37,307 bases of DNA, taken from positions 1-37,307 of the forward strand of contig JACRIB010000014.1 in the NCBI GenBank assembly GCA_016235895.1, in the 5' to 3' direction. This document shows positions 1 to 7,300 of this stretch, piece by piece. The notes below the pieces were generated by a model, which worked only from the letters and a program-made list of their open reading frames with translations, did no database searches and was not told the origin of the DNA. This DNA comes from Candidatus Peregrinibacteria bacterium. Its GTDB lineage: Bacteria; Patescibacteriota; Gracilibacteria; UBA1369; LOWO2-01-FULL-3. A program made the position numbers and the translations under genes. Position 1 is the first letter of the stretch. Each line of letters starts with the position of its first letter.

Positions 1-20
1 AAACAGCCCATGGTGTAATT

Positions 21-60
21 TACAGATTATAATTCCTCCCCGGGGAGGAACCTACAGATT
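21..60. repeat. Perfect 18-bp palindrome between 8-bp direct repeats
   Basis: Positions 33-50 form a perfect palindrome, ttcctcccc followed by its reverse complement. It lies between two copies of tacagatt at 21-28 and 53-60. The arrangement (palindrome inside a short direct repeat) is the same as that of the in-frame repeats in purL, galU and the SLH-RlpA gene. It could also be a small operator or the end of a terminator for a gene to the left of the window. No T-run follows it. Confidence 0.55.
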
Positions 61-141
61 GAGATTTTCCAAAGATTTTTACGAAATATTTTGTCAACAG
101 CGTTTATTTTATAAAAACTGGGGTCTTTTTAGGGCAGCCTA

Positions 142-170
142 TTGACAGATTGAATGTTTTATGTTATCTT
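142..170 (+). promoter_or_regulatory. Sigma-70-type promoter for the methyltransferase-like gene
   Basis: TTGACA at 142-147, a 17-base spacer, then TATCTT at 165-170. The start codon is at 197, giving a leader of about 20 bases. The -35 box is perfect; the -10 box matches 4 of 6 consensus bases. Confidence 0.6.
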
Positions 171-196
171 CAAAGGCTTAATTTTGTTTAAATATT

Positions 197-1429
197 GTGG
201 TTAAATTGAATAATAAAACTTGTGTAATAAGAGGCGAGGAGGTGCGCTATCTTGGTAGTTTTGATGATGTTGCAAGAGGTAGGTATGTTAATGGAGGATT
301 TGAAACTGTTGATGGTGTTAGATCGATGGTTGGTGTTGTCTGTAAAGATTGTTTGCCGGTTTTGAATTGTGCCGTGAATGCTCATTTTTTGGATGGTAGC
401 GAAAAAAAGAAAAGGGCAGGAATCTTACGTGATATTAGGGATCCTGCTTTTGTTACAGCGGCTGTGCAGAATCATGCCAGACGTAGAGTGGAGATGTTGC
501 TTGGTGATTTAGAAAATGATACTGATTGGGAGCAAGTGGTGCGGGAATTGAAGACCTTTTTAATGCATGGGTTGGATATAAATAATTTTGATGAAGGTCC
601 TGAGCATGGCTTGGATCCAAAGAGGGCTTTGGCTTGCATGCTTGAGGAACAGAGAACTATGAAATTTATCAAAGGTTTGTATGGTGCCTTGGAGGCTTTG
701 GATGAGGGACGTGAGGATATAGAGATGGTAGATGCTGGTTGTGGTCCCGTGCTGTTATTTGGTATTTTGGCTGCTTTAAGATCGGATAAAACTATGGTAA
801 CTTGTTTGGAAATCAATGAAGGTTCGGCAAGAATGGCGGTAAAGATTATTGAAAGATTAAGGCTTGAGAATAGGGTAAAAGTGGTGAATTGCGATGCCAC
901 TAAATATCAACATCCACGACCGATTGATCTTTTGGTTTCAGAAACAATGTATTCCGGTCTTACGGAAGAGCCGCAGGCTCAAATTTTTGGTAATTTGGCG
1001 CCGCAAGTTGTTGATGATGGAATTGTGATGCCGGAGAGCATAAGTGTGGAAGCCGGTTTGGTTTCTAAGGCTTTAGTAAGTTTGCATGGATCTAGATTTG
1101 CTATGCCGCAAATGGCTGAGGGATGTGTGTATTTTGCTCATGAGCCTGTGGAAGTTGCCAGACTGACGAGGAGTAATTTATTGAAAACCGTGGATGGAAG
1201 AATATCAACGCAGGGAGTAAGGCCCGGTGAATATTTGGTTGGGTTAAGATCGAAGATTCATGTACATGGTAATGTGACGGTGAGTGGTGGTGATTCTAGA
1301 ATTTCGGCACCGGTTTTACCCCCGACGTATCTAAGAATTGCTGATAGAATTGCTGATACTGAAAATAATGTAAGAGTTAGATATACTCCCGGAGTTGCGG
1401 TGGAAAGTATTGTGCCTACGATTGAGTGA
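197..1429 (+). CDS. Putative class I SAM-dependent methyltransferase
   Basis: A 410-residue protein with a Rossmann methyltransferase core in its middle. Motif I is VDAGCGPVLLFG near residue 177, an acidic strand end (CLEINEGSA) follows near 203, and DLLVSETM lies near 247. The last resembles the post-I glutamate region of arginine methyltransferases (PRMT type). The N-terminal 160 residues match nothing I recognise, and the C-terminal part looks beta-rich, as in PRMT barrels. The substrate is unknown. The start is a GTG without a Shine-Dalgarno sequence, chosen because it follows the promoter at 142-170 and no in-frame ATG lies nearer. The gene is alone: the next genes run on the other strand. 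Confidence 0.65.
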   Translation: MVKLNNKTCVIRGEEVRYLGSFDDVARGRYVNGGFETVDGVRSMVGVVCKDCLPVLNCAVNAHFLDGSEKKKRAGILRDIRDPAFVTAAVQNHARRRVEMLLGDLENDTDWEQVVRELKTFLMHGLDINNFDEGPEHGLDPKRALACMLEEQRTMKFIKGLYGALEALDEGREDIEMVDAGCGPVLLFGILAALRSDKTMVTCLEINEGSARMAVKIIERLRLENRVKVVNCDATKYQHPRPIDLLVSETMYSGLTEEPQAQIFGNLAPQVVDDGIVMPESISVEAGLVSKALVSLHGSRFAMPQMAEGCVYFAHEPVEVARLTRSNLLKTVDGRISTQGVRPGEYLVGLRSKIHVHGNVTVSGGDSRISAPVLPPTYLRIADRIADTENNVRVRYTPGVAVESIVPTIE

Positions 1430-1435
1430 TTTTGC

Positions 1436-1500
1436 CACATCTTCGGCGGGCAGCCTTTGGCTTTTGAGCGCACCGGGTAGGCGCTTGAGCGAGTGCTCTG
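1436..1500. repeat. GC-rich imperfect palindromic repeat beside tRNA-Glu
   Basis: The gap between the methyltransferase stop and the tRNA-Glu 3' end holds nested short inverted repeats: AGCC/GGCT, GCGC/GCGC and GAGC/GCTC. The block cttgagcg...gctctg at 1483-1500 recurs, with a slightly longer loop, in the in-frame insertion in secA at about 24998-25016. It directly abuts the encoded CCA end of the tRNA. It may fold into the tRNA precursor trailer, but there is no T-run to make it a standard terminator. Confidence 0.5.
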
Positions 1501-1575
1501 TGGTAGCGCCACGGGGAATCGAACCCCGGTTTACGGGATGAAAACCCGCTGTCCTAACCATTAGACGATGGCGCC
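1501..1575 (-). tRNA. tRNA-Glu (anticodon UUC), CCA encoded
   Basis: A full cloverleaf on the minus strand. The acceptor GGCGCCA pairs with TGGCGCT (one G-U pair at position 1-72). The anticodon stem GCGGG/CCCGT encloses loop TTTTCAT with anticodon TTC. The T arm is CGGGG-TTCGATT-CCCCG, followed by discriminator A and an encoded CCA at 1501-1503. It reads GAA and GAG codons and is the substrate of the glutamyl-tRNA synthetase encoded at 11207-12751. Confidence 0.96.
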
Positions 1576-1585
1576 ATGCGGAGTT

Positions 1586-1613
1586 AGTATAAGGATTGCC
1601 AAGGCCTTGTCAA
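1586..1613 (-). promoter_or_regulatory. Promoter of tRNA-Glu
   Basis: On the minus strand TTGACA (1608-1613) is followed by a 16-base spacer and TATACT (1586-1591). The tRNA 5' end at 1575 lies 10 bases beyond. This is one of the strongest promoters in the window. Confidence 0.8.
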
Positions 1614-1620
1614 TCGGTGT

Positions 1621-1971
1621 CTATTTGCGAATTTTGTTGTCTTCCGGGGTGACGTAATTTTTTGTTTCGATTTTTTGCATTTCGAAAATTTGTTTGTTGT
1701 CCTGCAAATTCGTGAAAGAGTTGGAGTCGGTTACTTTGGTGGTGAGGTCGATGTTTTCATTTTTTAAATCTTTGTTTTCACTTTTTAGTTTTTGGAGAAT
1801 ATTGCCTTTTTGAGCCCCGCTATTGCTGATGAAAAGAAAGGCTATGGAAAGCACAAAAATCATTGTGCCAAGAGTGATGACCAGCATACGAATGGTTCTT
1901 TTGGTTTCGCTTTTGAGGGTTTCTTTGGTGTGAATTTTGCCGTGTTTTAGTTCGTAATCTATGAGGCTCAT
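1621..1971 (-). CDS. Small single-pass membrane protein with coiled coil (FtsL/DivIC-like architecture)
   Basis: A 116-residue protein with a basic N-terminus. One hydrophobic helix spans about residues 28-50 (LVITLGTMIFVLSIAFLFI), and a charged, heptad-like stretch (residues 60-80, rich in Lys, Glu, Asn) follows. This layout is that of FtsL/DivIC-type division proteins, but no family signature is visible and the gene could be any small anchored coiled-coil protein. Its ATG overlaps the stop of the SLH-RlpA gene (ATGA, 1968-1971), so the two are translationally coupled. It is the last protein gene of the rpmH cluster. Confidence 0.6.
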   Translation of the reverse strand: MSLIDYELKHGKIHTKETLKSETKRTIRMLVITLGTMIFVLSIAFLFISNSGAQKGNILQKLKSENKDLKNENIDLTTKVTDSNSFTNLQDNKQIFEMQKIETKNYVTPEDNKIRK

Positions 1972-2978
1972 AGGTCTGGTGCGACTTGATGAAATTGAAT
2001 TGGTATGACTCCTTCACTTGGTGGGGCCAGTTTGGCGAAAGCGGTTTTTGAGAGGTCCAGAACGCGGCCCGGTCCGAAAGGTCCGCGGTCACTGACTTTG
2101 ACTTTTACCGATTTGCCGTTGGATAGATTGATCACTTCCACGATTGTGCCAAAAGGCAAAGTTTTGTGGGCGGTAAGCATTAAACTTTTGTCATAGCTGT
2201 CGTGATCTTTGGTTGGCAGGCCTTGATAATATGTGGCGTTGCCGAATTCGAAGCCTTCCTTGTTTTGCATTGTTCTGTAAATGATTTCGGCCAGATAGCC
2301 GCGGGTCATTTTTTGAGTTGGATTGATGGTGTTTTCGTCACTGATGTCGATGATTTCATGGACGCCGGCGTAGCTGGTGTATTTGCTGTACCAAGCGTCC
2401 GGCGCGGTGTCTTTGAAATTGACATCCAGGCCGTTGGCAAAATTTATTTGATCTTTGTTTATCGTATTTACCGATTCGAAGTACATTTTTAGAGCTTCCG
2501 CGAGATTGATGGTGACATCCGGTTTGAAGCTGCCATCTTTGTAACCGTCGATGATTTTTTGGTCTTTGGCGGCGACTAAATATGGCGTGTACCAGGCTTT
2601 TAAGGGAGTGTCGGTGAATGGAGCCTTAGCATCAGCCGCGCACCCCGCGCGGCATGGAGCCTTAGCATCAGCCGCGCACCCCGCGCGGCATGGAGCCTTG
2701 GCATCAGCCGTGCTTGGTTTTACTGGTGGATCTTTGAAAACTCCGCTGGCCAGAGTAAGCATTTTTAGGGCTTCGGCACGATTGATTTCTTTGTTTGGCT
2801 TGAAGCTGCCATCTTCGTAGCCCTCAATGATATTTTTTTCTTTTAAATGGGAAATGGCGACAAAGTAGGCGTTGCCTTCGCGTACATCGGTAAAGCTGTC
2901 CGCGGAAACAGTGGAGAGGTTTGTAGAGAGGAAGATAGGAATGAGTAACGTGGTGGCAAGTAGTTTGGTGTTACTCAT
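1968..2978 (-). CDS. Secreted SLH-domain protein with C-terminal RlpA-like double-psi beta-barrel
   Basis: A 336-residue protein. Residues 1-26 are a signal peptide. SLH repeats lie at about 28-80, 121-168 and 188-238, with motifs such as GYEDGSFKPNKEINRAEALKM. Residues 245-333 are an RlpA/DPBB domain with HKTLPFGTIVEVINL and SDRGPFGPGRVLDLS, the conserved hallmark of RlpA lytic transglycosylases. SLH domains bind cell-wall polymers, so the protein is probably anchored to the wall and acts on or near peptidoglycan. The linker at residues 91-120 holds an in-frame tandem repeat (ADAKAP-CRAGCA) that introduces four cysteines, and looks like a DNA-level insertion. The start lies 6 bases after the khpB stop, in the rpmH operon. 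Confidence 0.88.
   Translation of the reverse strand: MSNTKLLATTLLIPIFLSTNLSTVSADSFTDVREGNAYFVAISHLKEKNIIEGYEDGSFKPNKEINRAEALKMLTLASGVFKDPPVKPSTADAKAPCRAGCAADAKAPCRAGCAADAKAPFTDTPLKAWYTPYLVAAKDQKIIDGYKDGSFKPDVTINLAEALKMYFESVNTINKDQINFANGLDVNFKDTAPDAWYSKYTSYAGVHEIIDISDENTINPTQKMTRGYLAEIIYRTMQNKEGFEFGNATYYQGLPTKDHDSYDKSLMLTAHKTLPFGTIVEVINLSNGKSVKVKVSDRGPFGPGRVLDLSKTAFAKLAPPSEGVIPIQFHQVAPDL
2618..2713 (-). repeat. In-frame 36-bp tandem repeat with GC-rich hairpin
   Basis: Two complete 36-bp units (2618-2653, 2654-2689) and a partial third (2690-2713). Each unit contains gccgcgc-acccc-gcgcggc, a perfect 7-bp stem with a 5-base loop. Read in the coding direction, an 18-bp stretch encoding ADAKAP occurs three times, separated by an 18-bp stretch encoding CRAGCA. 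The unit is exactly 12 codons, so the frame survives. Removing both units leaves a normal SLH-SLH linker. Confidence 0.9.
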
Positions 2979-2984
2979 GAGAAT

Positions 2985-3449
2985 TTATGATTTAAGTTTA
3001 ATAATCACGTGACGGTGGTCGCCGTCGCCTTCGCTGGAAGTTTCGATGTCGTCGAAGCCGGCACCCATGCAATAAAGATGGATTTTGCGGCGGAAATATG
3101 GTGACATGGCCGGTAGAATTTGTTTGCGGCCGGTCTTGCGCACCATCTCAACTTTTCGCTGGGTTAAAGCAATGACATTGTCTTCTTGACGTTTACGATA
3201 GTCGTCGATATCCACCAGAATATTGAATTTTTCGTTTTCAAATTTTTTCCAGACAAGTACCTTAAGCAAATGTTGCAAAGCCTGGATGTTTTCGCCGTGA
3301 TAGCCGATTAAAAGGCTTGGTTCCACACTTTTTATATTCACCACGTAACTGTCTTTTTCGTCTTCATTGATCACGATTTTGGTATACTTGGTGCCTAATT
3401 TTTTGAGAATCTCTTCGAGAGTCTCATGTAATACGTCTTCAATATCCAT
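2985..3449 (-). CDS. khpB: KH-R3H RNA-binding protein KhpB (Jag/SpoIIIJ-associated)
   Basis: A 154-residue RNA-binding protein. The KH domain lies at about residues 30-95, with the loop LIGYHGENIQALQHLLKV in place of the usual GxxG region. The R3H domain at about 95-154 carries the R-x3-H-type signature FRRKIHLYCM and ends DGDHRHVIIK. The usual N-terminal Jag-N domain is absent or reduced, as in many short homologues. In other bacteria KhpB binds many RNAs and influences division and cell-wall synthesis. It lies downstream of yidC by 18 bases, the usual neighbour order. Confidence 0.93.
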   Translation of the reverse strand: MDIEDVLHETLEEILKKLGTKYTKIVINEDEKDSYVVNIKSVEPSLLIGYHGENIQALQHLLKVLVWKKFENEKFNILVDIDDYRKRQEDNVIALTQRKVEMVRKTGRKQILPAMSPYFRRKIHLYCMGAGFDDIETSSEGDGDHRHVIIKLKS

Positions 3450-3467
3450 ATATTTAAGTTAGGAATA

Positions 3468-4712
3468 TTACTTGGTTATCACTCTTACCGTCGGTTCATC
3501 GGGATCTTTTTTCTTGCCGCTCCTGTTCACAATAAGCTGCTGTATTATGCCATAAAAAGTTGTAGTTCCCCAGTAAATTCCTACACCGGCGGGCATGGAG
3601 ACGGTAAAGATGGCCATTATTACGGGCATGATGTAAGTCATCATGCTGTTAGCGACCGCCATTTCGTTCTTTGGCTTGCTGCCATCGTTTTGTTGTTTTT
3701 TGCCCGCTTTTATGGAGGCCAATTTCATTTGAATAAATTGTAGACCGCCGATTACCAATGCCAGAATATAATTGTTGGCCGCGGTGAGATCCAGCGAGCT
3801 AAAGAATTTTACATTGATGTCACTGAGCGAAAAATTGTCATATTGGTTGTAAAGCATGTAAGTATTGTCCGGATTCAGGCCATTTTTGATGACGTAAAAC
3901 AAGGCGATTATAAAGGGAAATTGCAGCAAAATTGGCAGACAGCTGCCGAGGGGACTGACCTTGGCTTCTTTCCATACGGCCATGGTTTCCATGGAGATTT
4001 TTTGCTGATCGCCTTTGTATTGTTCCTTGATTTTATTCAGGCGTGGTTGGAGTTCTTGCATGCGACGCTGAGATTTCATGGATTTTTGCGAAGGCACGAG
4101 CAGGATGGTGCGGATAATTATTGTTAGAAGGATGATGGCAATGCCGAGGTCGTGTCCGGGCGCTATGTAAGCCAGAAAAATGAGTCCGTTGTAAATAGGG
4201 CGATAGAAAAGTCCGGTAAATAATTGACGGAAAATACCTTCTTTTACCACCGTGAATTCGTTGGTGTTGAAAGTTTGTGGTTTGCCATCGACATTGGTGG
4301 TGAAGGAAATTTTGTAGCGACCCATTTCGCCGAATAGAGCGTTATTCCAATTGTCGTAAGCCACTTTTGTATCCTTGCCCGCTTCAATCTTTAGATCAGT
4401 GGTTTTGCCGCAATCCAATTTTGGTGCGGCGGTTTTTTGAACCAAGTTATTATTTTCAAAACGATAAACATCGAATGGTTCCTTTGGACATTCATTGGGA
4501 ATGGTGATGGCTGTTTTGCTGTCATTGAGAATATCTACGGTAATGGTTTCTCTTCTGCTAAATTCGTTGGAAGTCGTAAGAAAAGTGATACTGCCCGGAT
4601 TGGTGTTTAATTGTTCGGTTTTGCTTTGGAAGCTTTGAAAAATGTAATTTATGATCAAAAATATGATCAGAAAAGTAAGTATGTTTTTGAGAGTTTTGTT
4701 GAATTTATCCAT
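3468..4712 (-). CDS. yidC: Membrane protein insertase YidC/OxaA
   Basis: A 414-residue insertase for membrane proteins. An N-terminal membrane helix (residues 10-27) is followed by a periplasmic domain of about 130 residues. The conserved 60KD-IMP core then starts near residue 165: IAIILLTIIIRTILLVPSQ holds the conserved groove arginine, followed by the amphipathic KSMKSQRRMQELQPRLNKIKEQY hairpin (split here by position, residues about 212-235). A basic C-terminal tail follows. Its ATG overlaps the end of rnpA by 8 bases, so translation is coupled. Confidence 0.95.
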   Translation of the reverse strand: MDKFNKTLKNILTFLIIFLIINYIFQSFQSKTEQLNTNPGSITFLTTSNEFSRRETITVDILNDSKTAITIPNECPKEPFDVYRFENNNLVQKTAAPKLDCGKTTDLKIEAGKDTKVAYDNWNNALFGEMGRYKISFTTNVDGKPQTFNTNEFTVVKEGIFRQLFTGLFYRPIYNGLIFLAYIAPGHDLGIAIILLTIIIRTILLVPSQKSMKSQRRMQELQPRLNKIKEQYKGDQQKISMETMAVWKEAKVSPLGSCLPILLQFPFIIALFYVIKNGLNPDNTYMLYNQYDNFSLSDINVKFFSSLDLTAANNYILALVIGGLQFIQMKLASIKAGKKQQNDGSKPKNEMAVANSMMTYIMPVIMAIFTVSMPAGVGIYWGTTTFYGIIQQLIVNRSGKKKDPDEPTVRVITK

Positions 4713-5031
4713 GTATATTGTTTTTTATGTCCTCTTCCAGCGCTTTGTAAGAATTTTTGATAATGTTTTTTTTGGCGATAAGGATTGAATCCGTACCTGG
4801 GACATTCAGATTGAGCATGTTAAGTCGCAGAATTTCGTATATTTGTCGGCGCAGATGATTTCTTTTTACCGCTTTAGCATGCACTTTTTTGCTGATAATG
4901 GTGCGATAGCGACAGAAATCACTATTATTTTTTTTGTGCCTTATTATAAAGAACTTGGAGGTGTAAGAATCGCCCTTTTTCAGAATGTAATCAATAAATT
5001 GCCTGGGAATACGGTATTTTTGGGCCAGCAT
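4705..5031 (-). CDS. rnpA: Ribonuclease P protein component RnpA
   Basis: A 108-residue basic protein that assists the RNase P RNA (encoded here at 29332-29771) in trimming the 5' ends of tRNAs. The family signature KAVKRNHLRRQIYEILRL corresponds to the RNR motif. A Phe-rich strand (SKFFIIRHKKNN) precedes it. The start codon overlaps the rpmH stop by one base (TAATG at 5033-5029), a sign of translational coupling. Confidence 0.93.
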   Translation of the reverse strand: MLAQKYRIPRQFIDYILKKGDSYTSKFFIIRHKKNNSDFCRYRTIISKKVHAKAVKRNHLRRQIYEILRLNMLNLNVPGTDSILIAKKNIIKNSYKALEEDIKNNIHG

Positions 5032-5162
5032 TATTTCTTGGAATGAATTGAAACGGTCAATCTTTTGCGACCTTTGGCGCGACGTCTGGCTAGCACGGGA
5101 GCTTTTCTGCTGCGGAATCCATGAGTTTTAAGACGACCGCGTTTTTTCAGTTTTTCTAACAT
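5031..5162 (-). CDS. rpmH: 50S ribosomal protein L34
   Basis: A 43-residue protein that is easily missed because of its size. It begins MLEKLKKRGRLKTHGFRSRK, continues APVLARRRAKGRKRLTVS and ends SIHSKK. The THGF and LARRRAKGRKRL stretches are diagnostic for L34. It heads the minus-strand cluster rpmH-rnpA-yidC-khpB. No Shine-Dalgarno sequence precedes it. Confidence 0.95.
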   Translation of the reverse strand: MLEKLKKRGRLKTHGFRSRKAPVLARRRAKGRKRLTVSIHSKK

Positions 5163-5198
5163 ATTGTGAAAATGATTAAAATAGAATTTAGCTCGGCG

Positions 5199-5228
5199 AT
5201 TCTAGTCTAAAATATAAGCTAAAGTCAA
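5199..5228 (-). promoter_or_regulatory. Promoter of the rpmH operon
   Basis: On the minus strand TTGACT (5223-5228), an 18-base spacer, then TAGAAT (5199-5204), leaving a leader of about 30 bases before the rpmH ATG at 5162. The -35 box lies inside the loop of the inverted repeat aagctaaa/tttagctt (5216-5223 and 5235-5242), which could bind a regulator of both divergent transcripts. No DnaA box is visible in the 140-bp gap. Confidence 0.6.
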
Positions 5229-5246
5229 TTATAATTTAGCTTTCTA

Positions 5247-5275
5247 TTGCCATTTTTGGCTTAGCCTAGTATATT
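5247..5275 (+). promoter_or_regulatory. Promoter of the PP2C-like/propeller gene
   Basis: TTGCCA at 5247-5252, a 17-base spacer, and TATATT at 5270-5275. The ATG is at 5303, so the leader would be about 20 bases. It is divergent from, and close to, the rpmH promoter. Confidence 0.6.
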
Positions 5276-5302
5276 TGGCCCAGTTATTATTTAGTATAAA
5301 TT

Positions 5303-7300
5303 ATGGCAGCACTTAAAGCAGGTTATGAGTTTTTGTTTGTTGGACGCGATGATAACAGTTTTTTGGAGAATTATGCCTACGATCTTTTCCAGGATCATGG
5401 CGAGAAAAGTGGACAAGTTTTCATAAATTTAGAGATTCAGAATAATCCGGTGGACGCGGAAGAGATTGCGCAGGCAATTTTTGAGACCATGCAAAAAGTA
5501 TTTTTTGAGGATGTGGCCAGGGAGCCGTATGGCCGTTTTGAGGCTTCTTTAAAGGCTATTAATGGTGTACTGTCTCAATTTAAAGCGCAGAAAAGTTCCG
5601 GTTATATTGGAAATTTGAATATTATTGTGGCGGCGATCGTGGGTGACGAGTTGTTTTTGACTCAAACCGGTGACGCGGAGGCTTACCTCATTCGCAAGCG
5701 CTATGTGAGTATTGTGAGCGAAGGTTTGAATGAAGAAACCAGCGGTGAGGAGGTGTTTTCGACTATTGCCAATGGAAAAATCGAGCAAGGAGATATAGTT
5801 TTGTTTTCATCCACGAGACTCATTCGTTATATAGGAAGGAGTGATTTGGCTGAAGCGATTCATCGCAAAGATATCGCGCAGGCTTTGGCCAATGTTAGAG
5901 ACATTATTTCAACGGAAATTTTGGGCAGAGTGGGGCTTACCGGTATTGCTTTTGCTCATGCCGCCGTGGAGGATTTGAAAACGGTTGCGGAGGGAGAGGA
6001 TCATGTTTCACGAAGTATGTTGGAGGCGGATGAGGTCGGTGTGTCGGCTAAAGAGAACACTTTGACCGGTAAATTTTTGAGTATTTTCAAACGCGGTCCG
6101 GCCAGAAGAAGTTCCGGTTCGGGTATGGTGCGAGGAGTATTTTCAAATGTGGCTGATAGATTTGGTAATTTTAAAGAGAGTTTGATGGAAAAAGGAATGG
6201 GAAAGAACAAAATTTTGGCTTTGTTGGTGGGCGTGATTGTAGTTTTGGGAGTATTGGTTTTCTTTGCCAACAGTAATCGTGCGCAAAAGGAAGAATTACA
6301 AAAATTGGATCAAACTTTGACCGGCGTACAAGATAAATTGACTATGGCAGAGACTCAGAGCATAGCAAACAAACAAGCTGCCAAAGATACTTTGGACAAG
6401 GCTTATTTGGATGCGAAATCGGTGCTGGATTCCGGTTATTACAGAGATAAAGCGACGATTTACCTTTTGCAGATTGAAGAAACTCGTGACAAATTGGATA
6501 ACGTGAATCGTATTAACAATCCTAAGGTTATCGCTGATTTGGCGACGAAGAGATCGGACGTTAATGCTTTGGGTTTTGTGAATTTGAGTGATAGAGTTTT
6601 CGTTTACGAATACAATGCTTTGTATGAATTGGTTTTGGACCAAATTCAACAGCCGATCACTGTCGATAAAGATGAATCGATAATTGCGGCGGCCGGTTTT
6701 GATGATCAGAAATCCATTGTTTTCCTGACAAAAGCGGGCAAATTGATTCAATATAAGGATGGTAATATGAGTTTTATGGATACCGATGACGGCTCTTTTC
6801 ACAAGGGTTCGGCGCTTACGACTTGGAGTAATAAAGTTTATCTTTTGGACGTGGCGGCTAATCAAATTTGGAAATATGCTTACAAGGGCAGTAATGGTAA
6901 ATTTGGTAAGGCTGAGGGTTATGTGACGGATAAGACCGATGTTGCCAAGACCCAGGATTTCGCCATTGATTCCAATGTTTATTTGTTACAGGCCAATGGA
7001 GATATTTTGAAATTGTATGGTGGTACCAAGGTGCAATTTTATGTCAATAATGCGCCATTTAATAATCTGGTTGATCCACGAGTGATTTACACAAATGAGA
7101 AACTGGCGCAGGTTTATGTGTTGGATGGAAAAGCGGCCAGAGTTTTGGTTTATGACAAAGATAACAAGACCGGAAATATCAATTACAAATCGCAGTATTT
7201 ATTCTCCGGTGTGGGTGATTTGCGTGATTTGTATGTAAATCCGGACAGCAAAAAATTGTATGTGCTGACCAAGACGAAGGTGTTGGAGCAGGATTTATAA
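5303..7300 (+). CDS. Membrane protein: PP2C-like cytoplasmic domain, one TM helix, beta-propeller-like extracellular domain
   Basis: A 665-residue protein. Residues 1-230 resemble PPM/PP2C-type phosphatase folds: FEASLKAINGVLSQF, then LNIIVAAIVGDELFLTQTGDAEAYLIRK, where GDELF and TGDAEAYL recall PP2C motifs. The classical metal-binding N-terminal Asp motif is not evident, so activity is uncertain. A basic linker leads to one membrane helix at about 302-322 (ILALLVGVIVVLGVLVFFA). A coiled coil (325-395) and a C-terminal domain (about 430-665) with repeated strands such as KVYLLDVAANQIWKYAY and KLYVLTKT follow, which look like propeller blades. A link between external sensing and cytoplasmic signalling is inference. 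Its stop codon overlaps that of ackA within the palindrome TTATAA (7295-7300). Confidence 0.7.
   Translation: MAALKAGYEFLFVGRDDNSFLENYAYDLFQDHGEKSGQVFINLEIQNNPVDAEEIAQAIFETMQKVFFEDVAREPYGRFEASLKAINGVLSQFKAQKSSGYIGNLNIIVAAIVGDELFLTQTGDAEAYLIRKRYVSIVSEGLNEETSGEEVFSTIANGKIEQGDIVLFSSTRLIRYIGRSDLAEAIHRKDIAQALANVRDIISTEILGRVGLTGIAFAHAAVEDLKTVAEGEDHVSRSMLEADEVGVSAKENTLTGKFLSIFKRGPARRSSGSGMVRGVFSNVADRFGNFKESLMEKGMGKNKILALLVGVIVVLGVLVFFANSNRAQKEELQKLDQTLTGVQDKLTMAETQSIANKQAAKDTLDKAYLDAKSVLDSGYYRDKATIYLLQIEETRDKLDNVNRINNPKVIADLATKRSDVNALGFVNLSDRVFVYEYNALYELVLDQIQQPITVDKDESIIAAAGFDDQKSIVFLTKAGKLIQYKDGNMSFMDTDDGSFHKGSALTTWSNKVYLLDVAANQIWKYAYKGSNGKFGKAEGYVTDKTDVAKTQDFAIDSNVYLLQANGDILKLYGGTKVQFYVNNAPFNNLVDPRVIYTNEKLAQVYVLDGKAARVLVYDKDNKTGNINYKSQYLFSGVGDLRDLYVNPDSKKLYVLTKTKVLEQDL

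Noticed and set aside
2618..2713. CRISPR array
   Set aside because: The repeats are contiguous, in frame and without spacers.
5163..5302. Replication origin upstream of rpmH
   Set aside because: The gap is AT-rich with an inverted repeat, but there is no TTATCCACA-type DnaA box and no dnaA or dnaN gene beside it.
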